A DNA stretch of 64,000 nt from assembly GCA_004296885.1 (NCBI GenBank), contig SCVN01000007.1, positions 124,001 to 188,000 of the forward strand. The letters run 5' to 3'. Positions 7,335 through 15,252 of the stretch are shown here, one piece after another. The position numbers were made by a program, and so were the translations under genes. This DNA is from Nitrospirota bacterium (GTDB lineage: Bacteria > Nitrospirota > Nitrospiria > Nitrospirales > Nitrospiraceae). Below the pieces are notes generated by a model. That model worked only from the letters and a program-made list of their open reading frames with translations. It searched no databases and was not told where the DNA came from. Position 1 is the stretch's first letter. Each line of letters opens with the position of its first letter.

Positions 7335-9662
7335 ATGAGTCCGGCTCCGGCTTTTGCGGATGTGCTGGTTCCCCGGCACCTGCGCCGGGCTTTCACCTAT
7401 CGCATTCCCGCCCCGCTCCGCCAACACCTTGCGGTCGGCAGCCGAGTCCTGGTGCCATTCGGTCCCAGCACCATCCAGGGTGTGGTGATCGCCCTGGCGG
7501 TGGCACCGCCTCCCTCCTTCTCCAAGCCGGCCGCGGTCGAGCGCCTGAAGGAAATCATCGCGCTTGCGGACGACGCAGAGGCAAGCGTGGCGCCGCCGGA
7601 CCTCCTGGAACTGACCCGCCTCGTGGCAGACCAGTACCTCGCTCCTTGGGGCCAGTGCCTCCGGTTGGCCCTGCCGCCCCCCGTGCCATCCATCAAGCCT
7701 CCGCCGTACTACCGCATCACCGATGCAGGCAAGGCGGCGGACGGATCGTCATCCGCCAAGCTCTCGGCCCAGGCGCGCGAGCTGCTCGCGCGCCTGATGG
7801 CGACGCCCAGACGCAAGGGCCTGACGCTGGCCACGCTCAGCCGAGGCATGGAAGGGCCGCTGACCCGCACCCTCACGGACCTGAAGCGCCGGGGATTGTT
7901 GTTGGAGGAATGCGCGGAAGCCGCTGCCCCCCGTCAGCCCCGATCGACCGCCCGGCGAGCACACCGCATGCACAGCCTGTTTCAGGCAGAGCCGGACCAG
8001 TCTTGCAGCACCCTCCGTCTTCCTCCTGTCCTGCCATTCTGGCAAGAGCGGCTGCACGAGGCGCTGCAAAGCGGAGGCGGCCGGGCGTTGCTCCTGCACG
8101 CACCCTGGACCGATCGCATTGCCGGTTACCTCTGCGCCGCCGAGGAGGCGCTCGGCCGGCACCGCACCGTCCTCATCATTTCCCCGGACTCAACGCGCGC
8201 CTCGGCCATCGCCGGCGCCGCGCGGGCCAGATGGGGCGAGCAGGTGGAGTTGCTGCACAGCGGCCTGTCTCCGTCGGCGCGCGAGGCGGCCTGGCGCAAA
8301 ATCCATGCAGGAAGCGTGGCCGTGGTGGTGGGAACCAGGTCCGCCATCTTTGCGCCCCTCGCCTCCCTCGGCCTCATCTGCGTCGACCAGGAGGACGATC
8401 AGTCCCTGAAGGAAGAACAAGAGCCCCGCTACCAGGCACGCGACGTAGCCAAGCTCCGCGCAGGTCAGCACGGCGCCCTGCTGCTGCTCGGCTCGGCCCA
8501 TCCTTCGCTGGAAACCTGGCAGGCGATGGCAGACGGCGCGAAGAGCGAACGGATGTTATCGTTGTCCGCCGAGCAACTGCCCTTGGCCAAGCTCCCCCCC
8601 ATCTACGTGATCGACTTGCGCCAGACTCCCTATGGGACGGTCCTCTCTCAATCCGTGCTGGACGGCATCAAAGCGGCGGTGGACGCCAAGGCCGGAGCGG
8701 TCTTGTTTTTAAACCGCAAAGGATTTGCCTCCGCGCTGCTCTGCCGGGACTGCGGCAACGCCCCACGCTGTCCGCACTGTTCCGTGTCGCTGACCTACTA
8801 CCGCCAATCCGCCACCCTGGCCTGCCGCTACTGCGGCACCGCGACGCCGCCGCCCGACACCTGCCCGACCTGCCAAGGCGCCAGACTGGAACCGGTGGGG
8901 TCAGGCACGGAACGATTGGAGGAGATGCTGCGGCGCCTCTTGCCCCAAGCGAGCATTGCCAGGCTCGACCGCGACCAGGCCAAGACACAGGCCCAAGCGG
9001 ACCGGCTGCGGGCGGAAGCGGCGGCGGGCAAATGGGACATCCTCATCGGCACACAGATGCTGCTGCAAGGCCTCCCTCTGCCACGGGTGGGCTTCGTCGG
9101 CATCGCCAATGCGGATGCGGGACTCCACGCGGCGGACTTCCGCGCCGCCGAGCGCACCTACCACGCCTTGCTGGACGCAACGGCCTTGGCCAAGCCGGCA
9201 GACGAAGGCGGCAGGGTGCTGATCCAAACGTCGCTGCCGAGCCACCATGCCATCACCGCCGTGGTCCAGCACAACCCGGCACTCTTCTATGAGCAAGAGT
9301 TGCTCTCGCGACAGGCCCTCGGCTATCCGCCGTTCACCCATTTGATCAGCTTGCAGGTATCCGGCACACAAGCTGGAGCCGTCAAACAGGCGGCGACGCA
9401 CTGGGCCAAGCTGCTCCACCATGCGATTCCGACGATCTCGAAACCGGCACCGGGCGATCCCGAGCCGGTGACGATTCTCGGCCCGGTCCCGGCCCAGCAT
9501 GCACAACTCCGCGGACGACACCGGTACCAGCTTCTGGTCAAAGCGGTCAGCGCGGAGCAAGCCCGCCACACGGTGAAGGCCACGCTGGACGCAATGGAGC
9601 GCACAAGGGGGAAGAGCGGATTACGGTTCGACGCGGATGTGGACCCGCTGGAGATGACGTAA
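7335..9662 (+). CDS. priA: Primosomal protein N' (PriA) with degenerate helicase motifs
   Basis: Replication-restart protein that recognises stalled forks; 775 residues from ATG 7335, where the conserved ADVLVPRHLRRAFTYRIP begins. The eight zinc-binding cysteines are intact (CRDCGNAPRCPHC ... CRYCG ... CPTC), as are GTRSAIF, FLNRKGFA and the C-terminal domain (ILGPVPA, FDADVDPLEM). The ATPase motifs are not. The Walker A site (E. coli GVTGSGKTEVY) is HAPWTDRIAGY at 8097-8130; Walker B DEEH is DQED near 8385; motif V GTQMLAKG is GTQMLLQG; the arginine-finger motif QVAGRAGR is replaced by an unrelated sequence near 9170-9220. Helicase activity is therefore unlikely, as is already accepted for actinobacterial PriA. 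DNA binding and primosome scaffolding may remain. Confidence 0.9.
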   Translation: MSPAPAFADVLVPRHLRRAFTYRIPAPLRQHLAVGSRVLVPFGPSTIQGVVIALAVAPPPSFSKPAAVERLKEIIALADDAEASVAPPDLLELTRLVADQYLAPWGQCLRLALPPPVPSIKPPPYYRITDAGKAADGSSSAKLSAQARELLARLMATPRRKGLTLATLSRGMEGPLTRTLTDLKRRGLLLEECAEAAAPRQPRSTARRAHRMHSLFQAEPDQSCSTLRLPPVLPFWQERLHEALQSGGGRALLLHAPWTDRIAGYLCAAEEALGRHRTVLIISPDSTRASAIAGAARARWGEQVELLHSGLSPSAREAAWRKIHAGSVAVVVGTRSAIFAPLASLGLICVDQEDDQSLKEEQEPRYQARDVAKLRAGQHGALLLLGSAHPSLETWQAMADGAKSERMLSLSAEQLPLAKLPPIYVIDLRQTPYGTVLSQSVLDGIKAAVDAKAGAVLFLNRKGFASALLCRDCGNAPRCPHCSVSLTYYRQSATLACRYCGTATPPPDTCPTCQGARLEPVGSGTERLEEMLRRLLPQASIARLDRDQAKTQAQADRLRAEAAAGKWDILIGTQMLLQGLPLPRVGFVGIANADAGLHAADFRAAERTYHALLDATALAKPADEGGRVLIQTSLPSHHAITAVVQHNPALFYEQELLSRQALGYPPFTHLISLQVSGTQAGAVKQAATHWAKLLHHAIPTISKPAPGDPEPVTILGPVPAQHAQLRGRHRYQLLVKAVSAEQARHTVKATLDAMERTRGKSGLRFDADVDPLEMT

Positions 9663-9663
9663 C

Positions 9664-9690
9664 GGAATGATGAATGCAAAACGATGAACG
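9664..9690. repeat. Single arm of the GATGAA intergenic repeat
   Basis: GGAATGATGAATG followed by AACGATGAACG between the convergent priA and TlpA-like stop codons. No matching inverted arm is visible. Confidence 0.5.
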
Positions 9691-9696
9691 TAGAGG

Positions 9697-10221
9697 CTAG
9701 CGTTTCAGTCCCGCCAAGAACTCCCGATACTTGGGGTTTTGATTGATCCCGCCGCCACGGTGGACCAACTGAATATTCCCATTTGAGTCCAGCAGGACGA
9801 ACGTCGGCGTGGCAGTCACCTTGAATGCCTGGGATATCCAATTGTCCTCATCAAAGGCAGTTGGAAACACGAACGTCTCAGGATGGGACTTCACATAGGC
9901 TTCCACGTTTCCCCGCATATCGGAAAACCCAATGGCGACGACCTGAAGTGATACCGGCCTCTCCTGCTGATAGAACTGGCCCAGGATCGGCAATTCCTTC
10001 CGGCAGACCGGACACCAGGGAGCCCAGAATACCAGCAGCGCTGAGCGCCCCTTGAGAGACTCCTTGCTGTAGGCTTCTCCGGCCAACGTGACGAGATCAA
10101 ACCGGGGCGCAGCGGAGGCTGCGGGTTCAGCCGCAGCCTCCACCGTCTGCCCAACCAGAAAGAGGACGCTCAGGCCAGCCACGACAAGCGACAGCACGAT
10201 CAACTGTGTCTTGCGTCGCAT
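9697..10221 (-). CDS. TlpA/ResA-like thiol-disulfide oxidoreductase
   Basis: Exported thioredoxin-fold protein that probably reduces or isomerises disulfides outside the cytoplasm; 174 residues from ATG 10221. N-terminal hydrophobic signal/anchor (about residues 8-26), then a TlpA-like domain with active site WAPWCPVCRKELP, cis-proline region ATPTFVLLD and a central insertion typical of the family. Fifteen bases after the DsrE-like gene, with which it forms a two-gene operon. A longer frame upstream overlaps that gene and is not used. Confidence 0.85.
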   Translation of the reverse strand: MRRKTQLIVLSLVVAGLSVLFLVGQTVEAAAEPAASAAPRFDLVTLAGEAYSKESLKGRSALLVFWAPWCPVCRKELPILGQFYQQERPVSLQVVAIGFSDMRGNVEAYVKSHPETFVFPTAFDEDNWISQAFKVTATPTFVLLDSNGNIQLVHRGGGINQNPKYREFLAGLKR

Positions 10222-10235
10222 GCCCCGTTCCCCCT

Positions 10236-10700
10236 TCACGGCTTGATATACACGTAGCCCTGCCGCTGAAGGTCGGCAATTCGTTTGACCGCCACCGGAT
10301 GCAAGGTCGCGACAAAGCCTTTGGCGAGTTTCTCCAACGGCGTGCCATACAGCTTCATCGAGATTTGGCACATTTCCGCGTGGAGCCCCTTCTCGATAGC
10401 CTGGTCGAACCTAGTCTTGAGTTCCGGGTCCATCTTGTCCTGTTCAAACAGGGTGAGCGCGGGACCGTGGACGACCAATTCCACATCAATCTTGTCCGGT
10501 CCACCCTCGGCGTCAATGTGCTTGTTGATGAGGGCGAGGGCATACTTGGCGACATCGGGGTCCTTGCCGTCCACGTGGTACAGCACTTTCACCTTGCCCG
10601 CAGCATGCGGCTCTTCGGCCTGCAGCCAGGCAGGACCGGCCAGCAGCGACGCAATCACGGCACAGACGAACAACCCCCTTTGTATGCAGCTTGTGGACAT
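10236..10700 (-). CDS. Exported DsrE-like family protein
   Basis: 154 residues from ATG 10700, preceded by an ideal ribosome site (GGAGGACACG). Cleavable signal peptide (about residues 1-28, ending WLQA-EE), then a DsrE/F-like alpha/beta domain (VKVLYHVDGKDPDVAKYALA, VELVVHGPALTLF, CQISMKLYG). The conserved cysteine in MCQISMKLYG sits where DsrE-family proteins carry their sulfur-binding residue. Pairing with a TlpA-like thioredoxin suggests periplasmic sulfur or thiol chemistry; the substrate is unknown. Confidence 0.75.
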   Translation of the reverse strand: MSTSCIQRGLFVCAVIASLLAGPAWLQAEEPHAAGKVKVLYHVDGKDPDVAKYALALINKHIDAEGGPDKIDVELVVHGPALTLFEQDKMDPELKTRFDQAIEKGLHAEMCQISMKLYGTPLEKLAKGFVATLHPVAVKRIADLQRQGYVYIKP

Positions 10701-11135
10701 CGTGTCCTCCTTGGATTGAGGCTTGGGAATGAAAACCTTGCCGTTCATCGTACACCCAGGTCCGGGGGGAATGACAGGGCAGAGAAAATAATTCGACGCT
10801 CAAGCAGCCGCAAGAACGAGCTGAGGGCTAACGTGGCCCGCTGGAGATGAATCAGAAGAGATGGGCGAGTAACGATGGCGGAGAGGCAGCCTGGCTAATT
10901 CCCTTTACTCGCAGACTCAGGGGCACCGCGGCTGACGAACGGCGGGCCTCATCGGCGTCGGCACGATGCGTTGATCTCTTTCCGCTGACCGGGCCTTACT
11001 GTTGGCCGGTCGCCTCTTCTCGGAATGACGCCATTTCAATTTTGAGATAGGTTCTAGTCTTCTGTGGAGTGAGAGACTAGCGGCCTCGTCGGAGGACTTT
11101 TTTTGAACATCCCACTTCGATGCGGAGACAAGACA
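10701..11135. other. Gene-free stretch with inverted repeat
   Basis: No convincing coding sequence. CTAGTCT (11054-11060) and AGACTAG (11074-11080) form a perfect 7-bp inverted repeat with a 13-base loop; T runs follow at about 11098-11104 and 11147-11153. These could be termination signals at the boundary of the AT-rich gene beyond it, but are not placed as a classic terminator. Confidence 0.4.
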
Positions 11136-11669
11136 TCACGTTGCAGTTTTTTTGATCAATATCGAGCCGGGAAGCCTTCCACGTCTTATGAGATTTGGCA
11201 ATTGCTCCAACTTTAAGAATTCGTGAGCAGATTTCTGCTTTACTATCTGCTTCATGTTAGATTCCGTGAATTTTTTCCGCCAATCGCCATAAGTCTCTTG
11301 AAGCGAAGCGCCTTCGATCCAGTAACCGCTCATTTCCGGCACTCGCAAAAGAACAACTCCCCATCGACAAGATGAAGTAGTTGTTTTTGCCTTCTTCACC
11401 AAGTCCATGAAACCATCGCTCGGCTCATTCCACCAATTCTCTTGAGAGGCAAAGGCTGAAATAAGCAGATCAGTCCCATCAAACGATGCGCGGAAGTAGT
11501 TCGCATTCCCAGATTTGAGAGGTTCTGCCGTAGCCCCTGCCTTTGTCAACTCTCCTCTTACTGCCTGAGCAAATTTATGACTTATCTGCGTTTTATCAAG
11601 ACGCTTCTCTTTGCCGGCTTTCGCTGCCCATATGACAAAATCTCTTAATGTAAGCTCGTCGATTTCCAT
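11136..11669 (-). CDS. Hypothetical protein, AT-rich, probably transferred
   Basis: 177 residues. I do not recognise the family. The protein is soluble-looking and lysine-rich, starting MEIDELTLRDFVIWAAKAG, with no signal peptide or membrane segment. A helical N-terminus is followed by a mixed region with YFRASFDGTDLLISAF. Base composition is markedly richer in A/T than every neighbour, and the gene is flanked by T runs, which suggests recent acquisition. It stands alone between two unrelated genes, giving no context clue. Confidence 0.6.
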   Translation of the reverse strand: MEIDELTLRDFVIWAAKAGKEKRLDKTQISHKFAQAVRGELTKAGATAEPLKSGNANYFRASFDGTDLLISAFASQENWWNEPSDGFMDLVKKAKTTTSSCRWGVVLLRVPEMSGYWIEGASLQETYGDWRKKFTESNMKQIVKQKSAHEFLKLEQLPNLIRRGRLPGSILIKKTAT

Positions 11670-11714
11670 ACAGATCTCAACGCACGTTAATTGCGTACAT
11701 TCCGATCTTCCCGT

Positions 11715-12116
11715 CTATCTATTACTCGACCCGCCTATATCTTGATCTTTCTGCTTCCAGACCATCCGTTTAAAGAGGCCGTAGGAAAAGGTGAGCCAGA
11801 AGATGGAGGAGAAGAGGCCGAAGAGGACTGCGGTGAGGATGAGGCCCATCTGCTCGTCGGTCGGCTGCGCTCCCTGATCGCCGGTCAGCTTGACTTGCAC
11901 CATCGTGGCGACCGGCCAGGCGAAGCTTTCCAGCCCCAGCAAGAGCGTGGCCCAGGCCCAGACGGCGCCGATGGTCTCGGCTCGCCAGAGCAGAAAGGCC
12001 GCGACACCCACGCCCACCAAGGCAAAGAGCAAGGCCGGCAACTGTCCCCAGACGAGCCAGAACCCCAGCGTCACCACCAGACTGCCGAGGACCGCATTGA
12101 GTTGAAGCATGCCCAT
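11715..12116 (-). CDS. Small integral membrane protein
   Basis: 133 residues from ATG 12116, which has GAGG six bases upstream; the longer open frame lacks a comparable site. Four hydrophobic helices (about residues 5-25, 28-47, 51-70, 92-116), a short hydrophilic loop and a basic C-terminus. Family unknown. Divergently oriented from the HAD phosphatase gene at 12277, which begins the compatible-solute locus; a role in that locus is conceivable but not shown. Confidence 0.65.
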   Translation of the reverse strand: MGMLQLNAVLGSLVVTLGFWLVWGQLPALLFALVGVGVAAFLLWRAETIGAVWAWATLLLGLESFAWPVATMVQVKLTGDQGAQPTDEQMGLILTAVLFGLFSSIFWLTFSYGLFKRMVWKQKDQDIGGSSNR

Positions 12117-12276
12117 CCTGTTCCTCACGAGAGACCGGCGGCGGGAAGTGTGCAGGCTTTCGGCGGTGAAGTCAACGAACCTCCGGCGCGCTGTTTCCAA
12201 GGGCTCGATTGCACAGCCTCCACACATCCGGTATCGTAACGGCCCTTAGCCTCTTCAACCGGGAGCGATCGTCCGC

Positions 12277-13146
12277 ATGACGCGCATGGTGGTGTTTACC
12301 GACCTGGACGGGAGCCTCCTGGATGCGGCCACCTACTCCTTCGAGGCGGCCAGGGAGGCGCTGGCCGCCTTGCGCGACCGGAACGTTCCCTTGGTCCTGG
12401 CGTCCAGCAAGACGAAAGCCGAGATGGATGTGATCCGATCCCGCTTGGGCCATACCCATCCGTTCGTCGTCGAAAACGGCGGCGGAGTTTTCATTCCCGC
12501 CGGCCTCTTCCATGTTCCGATTCCCAATGCCACGCCCCGCAGGGGTTGCCAGGTCGTCGAGCTGGGAACGGCATACGCAGGGTTGCGCCGCAGATTGAAA
12601 GAGATTGCACAGGTGTTAGGGTTCGAAGTTCGCGGCTTCGGAGACATGTCGGTCGCGGAGGTTGCGGAGCGAGCAGGCCTCGACCTGTCAGAGGCGGCCG
12701 CCGCGAAGCAGCGCGAATATGACGAGCCATTCGTGTTCGACGGTCCGGCCGAACGTATCGAGGAATTCCGCCGTCAGGCCGAAACGCGGGGGCTGCGATG
12801 CGTCAAGGGAGGGCGCTTCCATCATCTGATGGGGCGGAACGACAAGGGATCCGCCTGCCGGCTGCTCATCGACTGTTACCGCCGCCAATTCAAGGACGAT
12901 CAGGGGAGCCTCATCACCGTCGCCATCGGTGACAGCCTGAACGATTTGCCCATGCTGGCTGTGGTGGACCGGCCTGTGCTCGTGCAGAAGCCCGATGGCT
13001 CGTATGAGCCGGACATCCGGCTCCCCAACCTGACCCTTGCCCCTGGCATCGGCCCGGTAGGCTGGAATGCCGCCGTCCTCCAACTCATAAATCGGCTGAA
13101 CGGCGGACAGGAGATCGTCCGCGGCCCCAGGCAGCCCGGTCCGTGA
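12277..13146 (+). CDS. Glucosyl/mannosyl-3-phosphoglycerate phosphatase (HAD family)
   Basis: Removes phosphate from glycosyl-3-phosphoglycerate to give the compatible solute; 289 residues. HAD motif I is FTDLDGSLLDA (residues 7-17), motif II is in VLASSKTKAEMD, and motif IV is IGDSLNDLPML; the C2-type cap includes ENGGGVF. The pattern matches the MpgP/YedP family. Substrate (glucosyl versus mannosyl) cannot be read from sequence. A GpgS-like synthase about 2 kb away favours glucosyl-3-phosphoglycerate. Oriented towards the glycosyltransferase genes, with an MscS-like gene between. Confidence 0.85.
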   Translation: MTRMVVFTDLDGSLLDAATYSFEAAREALAALRDRNVPLVLASSKTKAEMDVIRSRLGHTHPFVVENGGGVFIPAGLFHVPIPNATPRRGCQVVELGTAYAGLRRRLKEIAQVLGFEVRGFGDMSVAEVAERAGLDLSEAAAAKQREYDEPFVFDGPAERIEEFRRQAETRGLRCVKGGRFHHLMGRNDKGSACRLLIDCYRRQFKDDQGSLITVAIGDSLNDLPMLAVVDRPVLVQKPDGSYEPDIRLPNLTLAPGIGPVGWNAAVLQLINRLNGGQEIVRGPRQPGP

Positions 13147-13168
13147 ACGGAAGAGGACCGGTTCTCGG

Positions 13169-13873
13169 TCAGAGGTGCGTCAAGTCGTCCTTGCTCCGCC
13201 CCCCGTTCCGGCCGAACTGCCGATCGAGCAGCTCCTTGGCCAAGTCCTTGGCCCCCAGCCCGAAGGCCAGCGCCGCCGCCAGCACCACGCCGCCGAATGC
13301 AAGGCCGAACCCCACCACGACGATGTGCTGCGCGATGCCGAGTTGTTCGAGGGCCATCGCCACCGCTACCAGTTGAACGCCCCAGCGCGAGCAGGCCGCC
13401 ACCAGCCGGGCGGGCGGCAGGCTGGCGTTGACCGCGGCAATCAGCACTGCCTGCGAAACGAAGTTCGACAATAGATAGCCCGCGGCCAGGATCACGGCGG
13501 CCGTCAACAGGTGCGGGATGTAGGCCAGAAACGACTGCACGAAGTGGTTGACCGGCGGGAGGTTCAGCACGCTCAGTCCGGCCATGGTCGTAAAGACGAG
13601 CACGGTCCAGAACGCGGCGCGCCCGACGAGATGCGAGGGATCCTGCTTCACCCCGCCCCGCGCCAGCGCCGCGTTCACCCCCAGGCGGTTCGTAAGGTGA
13701 TCCAGCCCGATCACGCGCAGGAATCGCTCGACCAGGTACCCCAGCCCCCAGGCCACCACCAACCCGACGGACAGGATGATGGCCATCGCGAGCAGATTCG
13801 GCAGCAGCGCCAGCACCTTCTGTCCCAGCGCTTCCAGCGGCCCCAGCAACGCCGTTTCCCAGAATGTATTCAT
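13169..13873 (-). CDS. Mechanosensitive channel-like transmembrane protein (CmpX/TM-helix repeat type)
   Basis: 234 residues with about five membrane helices (residues 24-48, 82-106, 118-140, 160-178, 186-210). It resembles the conserved TM-helix repeat proteins related to MscS but lacks the soluble beta domain of a full MscS. The glycine/alanine-rich helix AFGGVVLAAALAFGLGAKDLA resembles the MscS pore helix followed by its cytoplasmic turn. Located between osmolyte phosphatase and glycosyltransferase genes, which suggests a part in osmotic adjustment. Confidence 0.75.
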   Translation of the reverse strand: MNTFWETALLGPLEALGQKVLALLPNLLAMAIILSVGLVVAWGLGYLVERFLRVIGLDHLTNRLGVNAALARGGVKQDPSHLVGRAAFWTVLVFTTMAGLSVLNLPPVNHFVQSFLAYIPHLLTAAVILAAGYLLSNFVSQAVLIAAVNASLPPARLVAACSRWGVQLVAVAMALEQLGIAQHIVVVGFGLAFGGVVLAAALAFGLGAKDLAKELLDRQFGRNGGRSKDDLTHL

Positions 13874-13977
13874 GGTGCCCCCTACTTCGCTTGCGCGAGC
13901 AGCCCGTTTCGATCACAGTCGGAAAGGATCTGAATGTGCCGCAAGCGAGACCCCCTGAAGAACGTGATCGTGGGTCA

Positions 13978-15252
13978 TCATCCGTTATCCCTTTTCCACC
14001 GGTCCATCAGATAGGGTTTGCGCTGCTCGAAGGCCTGGCAGAGCGTCTCGATCCGGCCTTCGGCTTCGGCGGACGTCAACCCCTGGGTCTCCAACACGAA
14101 GGTCGCCGTGCGGCCCAGGTAGAGCGGGGTCAGAGCCTTGAGCACATGTTCGTGCGGCATGACCCGACGGTGATAGGAAACGGCCACATCGTAGACCAGC
14201 CGCGCCCACAGATCGTCCGGAATGCGGAACGTCTCCGCCGGGCAGGCCTTCAGCGGCAGGAGTGCGTCCAGGGTGTCAGGCGCGAGCATCTGTTTCCAGA
14301 TCGGCTCCAGATCGGCCAGCCCCTGCCGGAAATTCTCGACCATCCGCTCCACGTTGACGTTCACGGGCTCCACGCCTACCTCATACTGAAAGCCGTACAG
14401 CCTGACCGGACTCGATCCGTTCGGTTTGGCCCAGACCTCCTGATGCTCTTCCATGAGGGCAAACAAGGCCCCCATGACCTGCACCAGCATCGCGGCCAGG
14501 TCCGCGGCCGGATCCTTGGGGTTGTGGATCTTGGCGCCCAGGAAACTCTGGCAGACCCGCGCGCCGCTGGCGATCGCCTCCGTCGTCATCCAGATGTCGA
14601 TGCCGAACTGCGCGACGTCCGATTCCCAGACATGCTGGTCCAGGTAGTGCTCGGCCAGCCGCCCCGAGAAGCCGAAATCGCCCCCGATCGGCTGGCGGAT
14701 GCGCTGCCCGTACAGAGCCCTGGTCAGCGGATAGACGATGCTGTTGGTGATGGTCCCGTCGTACTTGTGACGGAGGTAATAGGGAGCCACGTAATCATAG
14801 CCTTCCTTCAGCACGGGCCGGACCAGCAACTCGATCCATTCGGGCGTGATACTGCGCAGATCCGAGTCCACCACCGCGCAGGCCTTGGCCTTCAACCGCC
14901 GCGCGATTTCAAAAATGGTCCGGAATGCGCTGCCCTTCCCCGGAATCCCCTGGTAGGGCGTGATGATCTTGTACAGGGGACTCTGGCACTCGCTGATGAG
15001 CATGGCGCCGAAGTCCACGCCCGCGCGGGCGACCGCCTCGGGAGTGCCGTCCGACGAGCCCCCGTCCGAATTGACCAGGACCACGCGCGAAGCAGGGAAA
15101 TACTTGGCCAGTCCGGCGCTGACGGCCCGCACCACGTGGCCGATCGTGCCGGCGTTGTTAAAACTGGGGATGCCGACCAGCACGTCGGTCTCGCCGATCT
15201 CTTGCACCTTGGTGTCGGTTTCCGGGGACAAGAGCGTCGTCGAGACGGTCAT
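13978..15252 (-). CDS. Glycosyltransferase, GT2/GT81-like, probably second sugar in a glucosylglycerate-type solute
   Basis: 424 residues. N-terminal GT-A fold: nucleotide-sugar site VLVGIPSFNNAGTIGHVV, acidic metal-binding motif VVDSDLRSITPEW, acceptor region QPIGGDFGFSG, then FGIDIWMTTEAIASGARVC. The general layout recalls glycosylglycerate synthases and glucosylglucosylglycerate synthase. It overlaps gpgS by four bases (15249-15252), so the two are translationally coupled. The likely job is to add a second hexose to glucosylglycerate, but it could be an alternative first-step enzyme. Confidence 0.75.
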   Translation of the reverse strand: MTVSTTLLSPETDTKVQEIGETDVLVGIPSFNNAGTIGHVVRAVSAGLAKYFPASRVVLVNSDGGSSDGTPEAVARAGVDFGAMLISECQSPLYKIITPYQGIPGKGSAFRTIFEIARRLKAKACAVVDSDLRSITPEWIELLVRPVLKEGYDYVAPYYLRHKYDGTITNSIVYPLTRALYGQRIRQPIGGDFGFSGRLAEHYLDQHVWESDVAQFGIDIWMTTEAIASGARVCQSFLGAKIHNPKDPAADLAAMLVQVMGALFALMEEHQEVWAKPNGSSPVRLYGFQYEVGVEPVNVNVERMVENFRQGLADLEPIWKQMLAPDTLDALLPLKACPAETFRIPDDLWARLVYDVAVSYHRRVMPHEHVLKALTPLYLGRTATFVLETQGLTSAEAEGRIETLCQAFEQRKPYLMDRWKRDNG

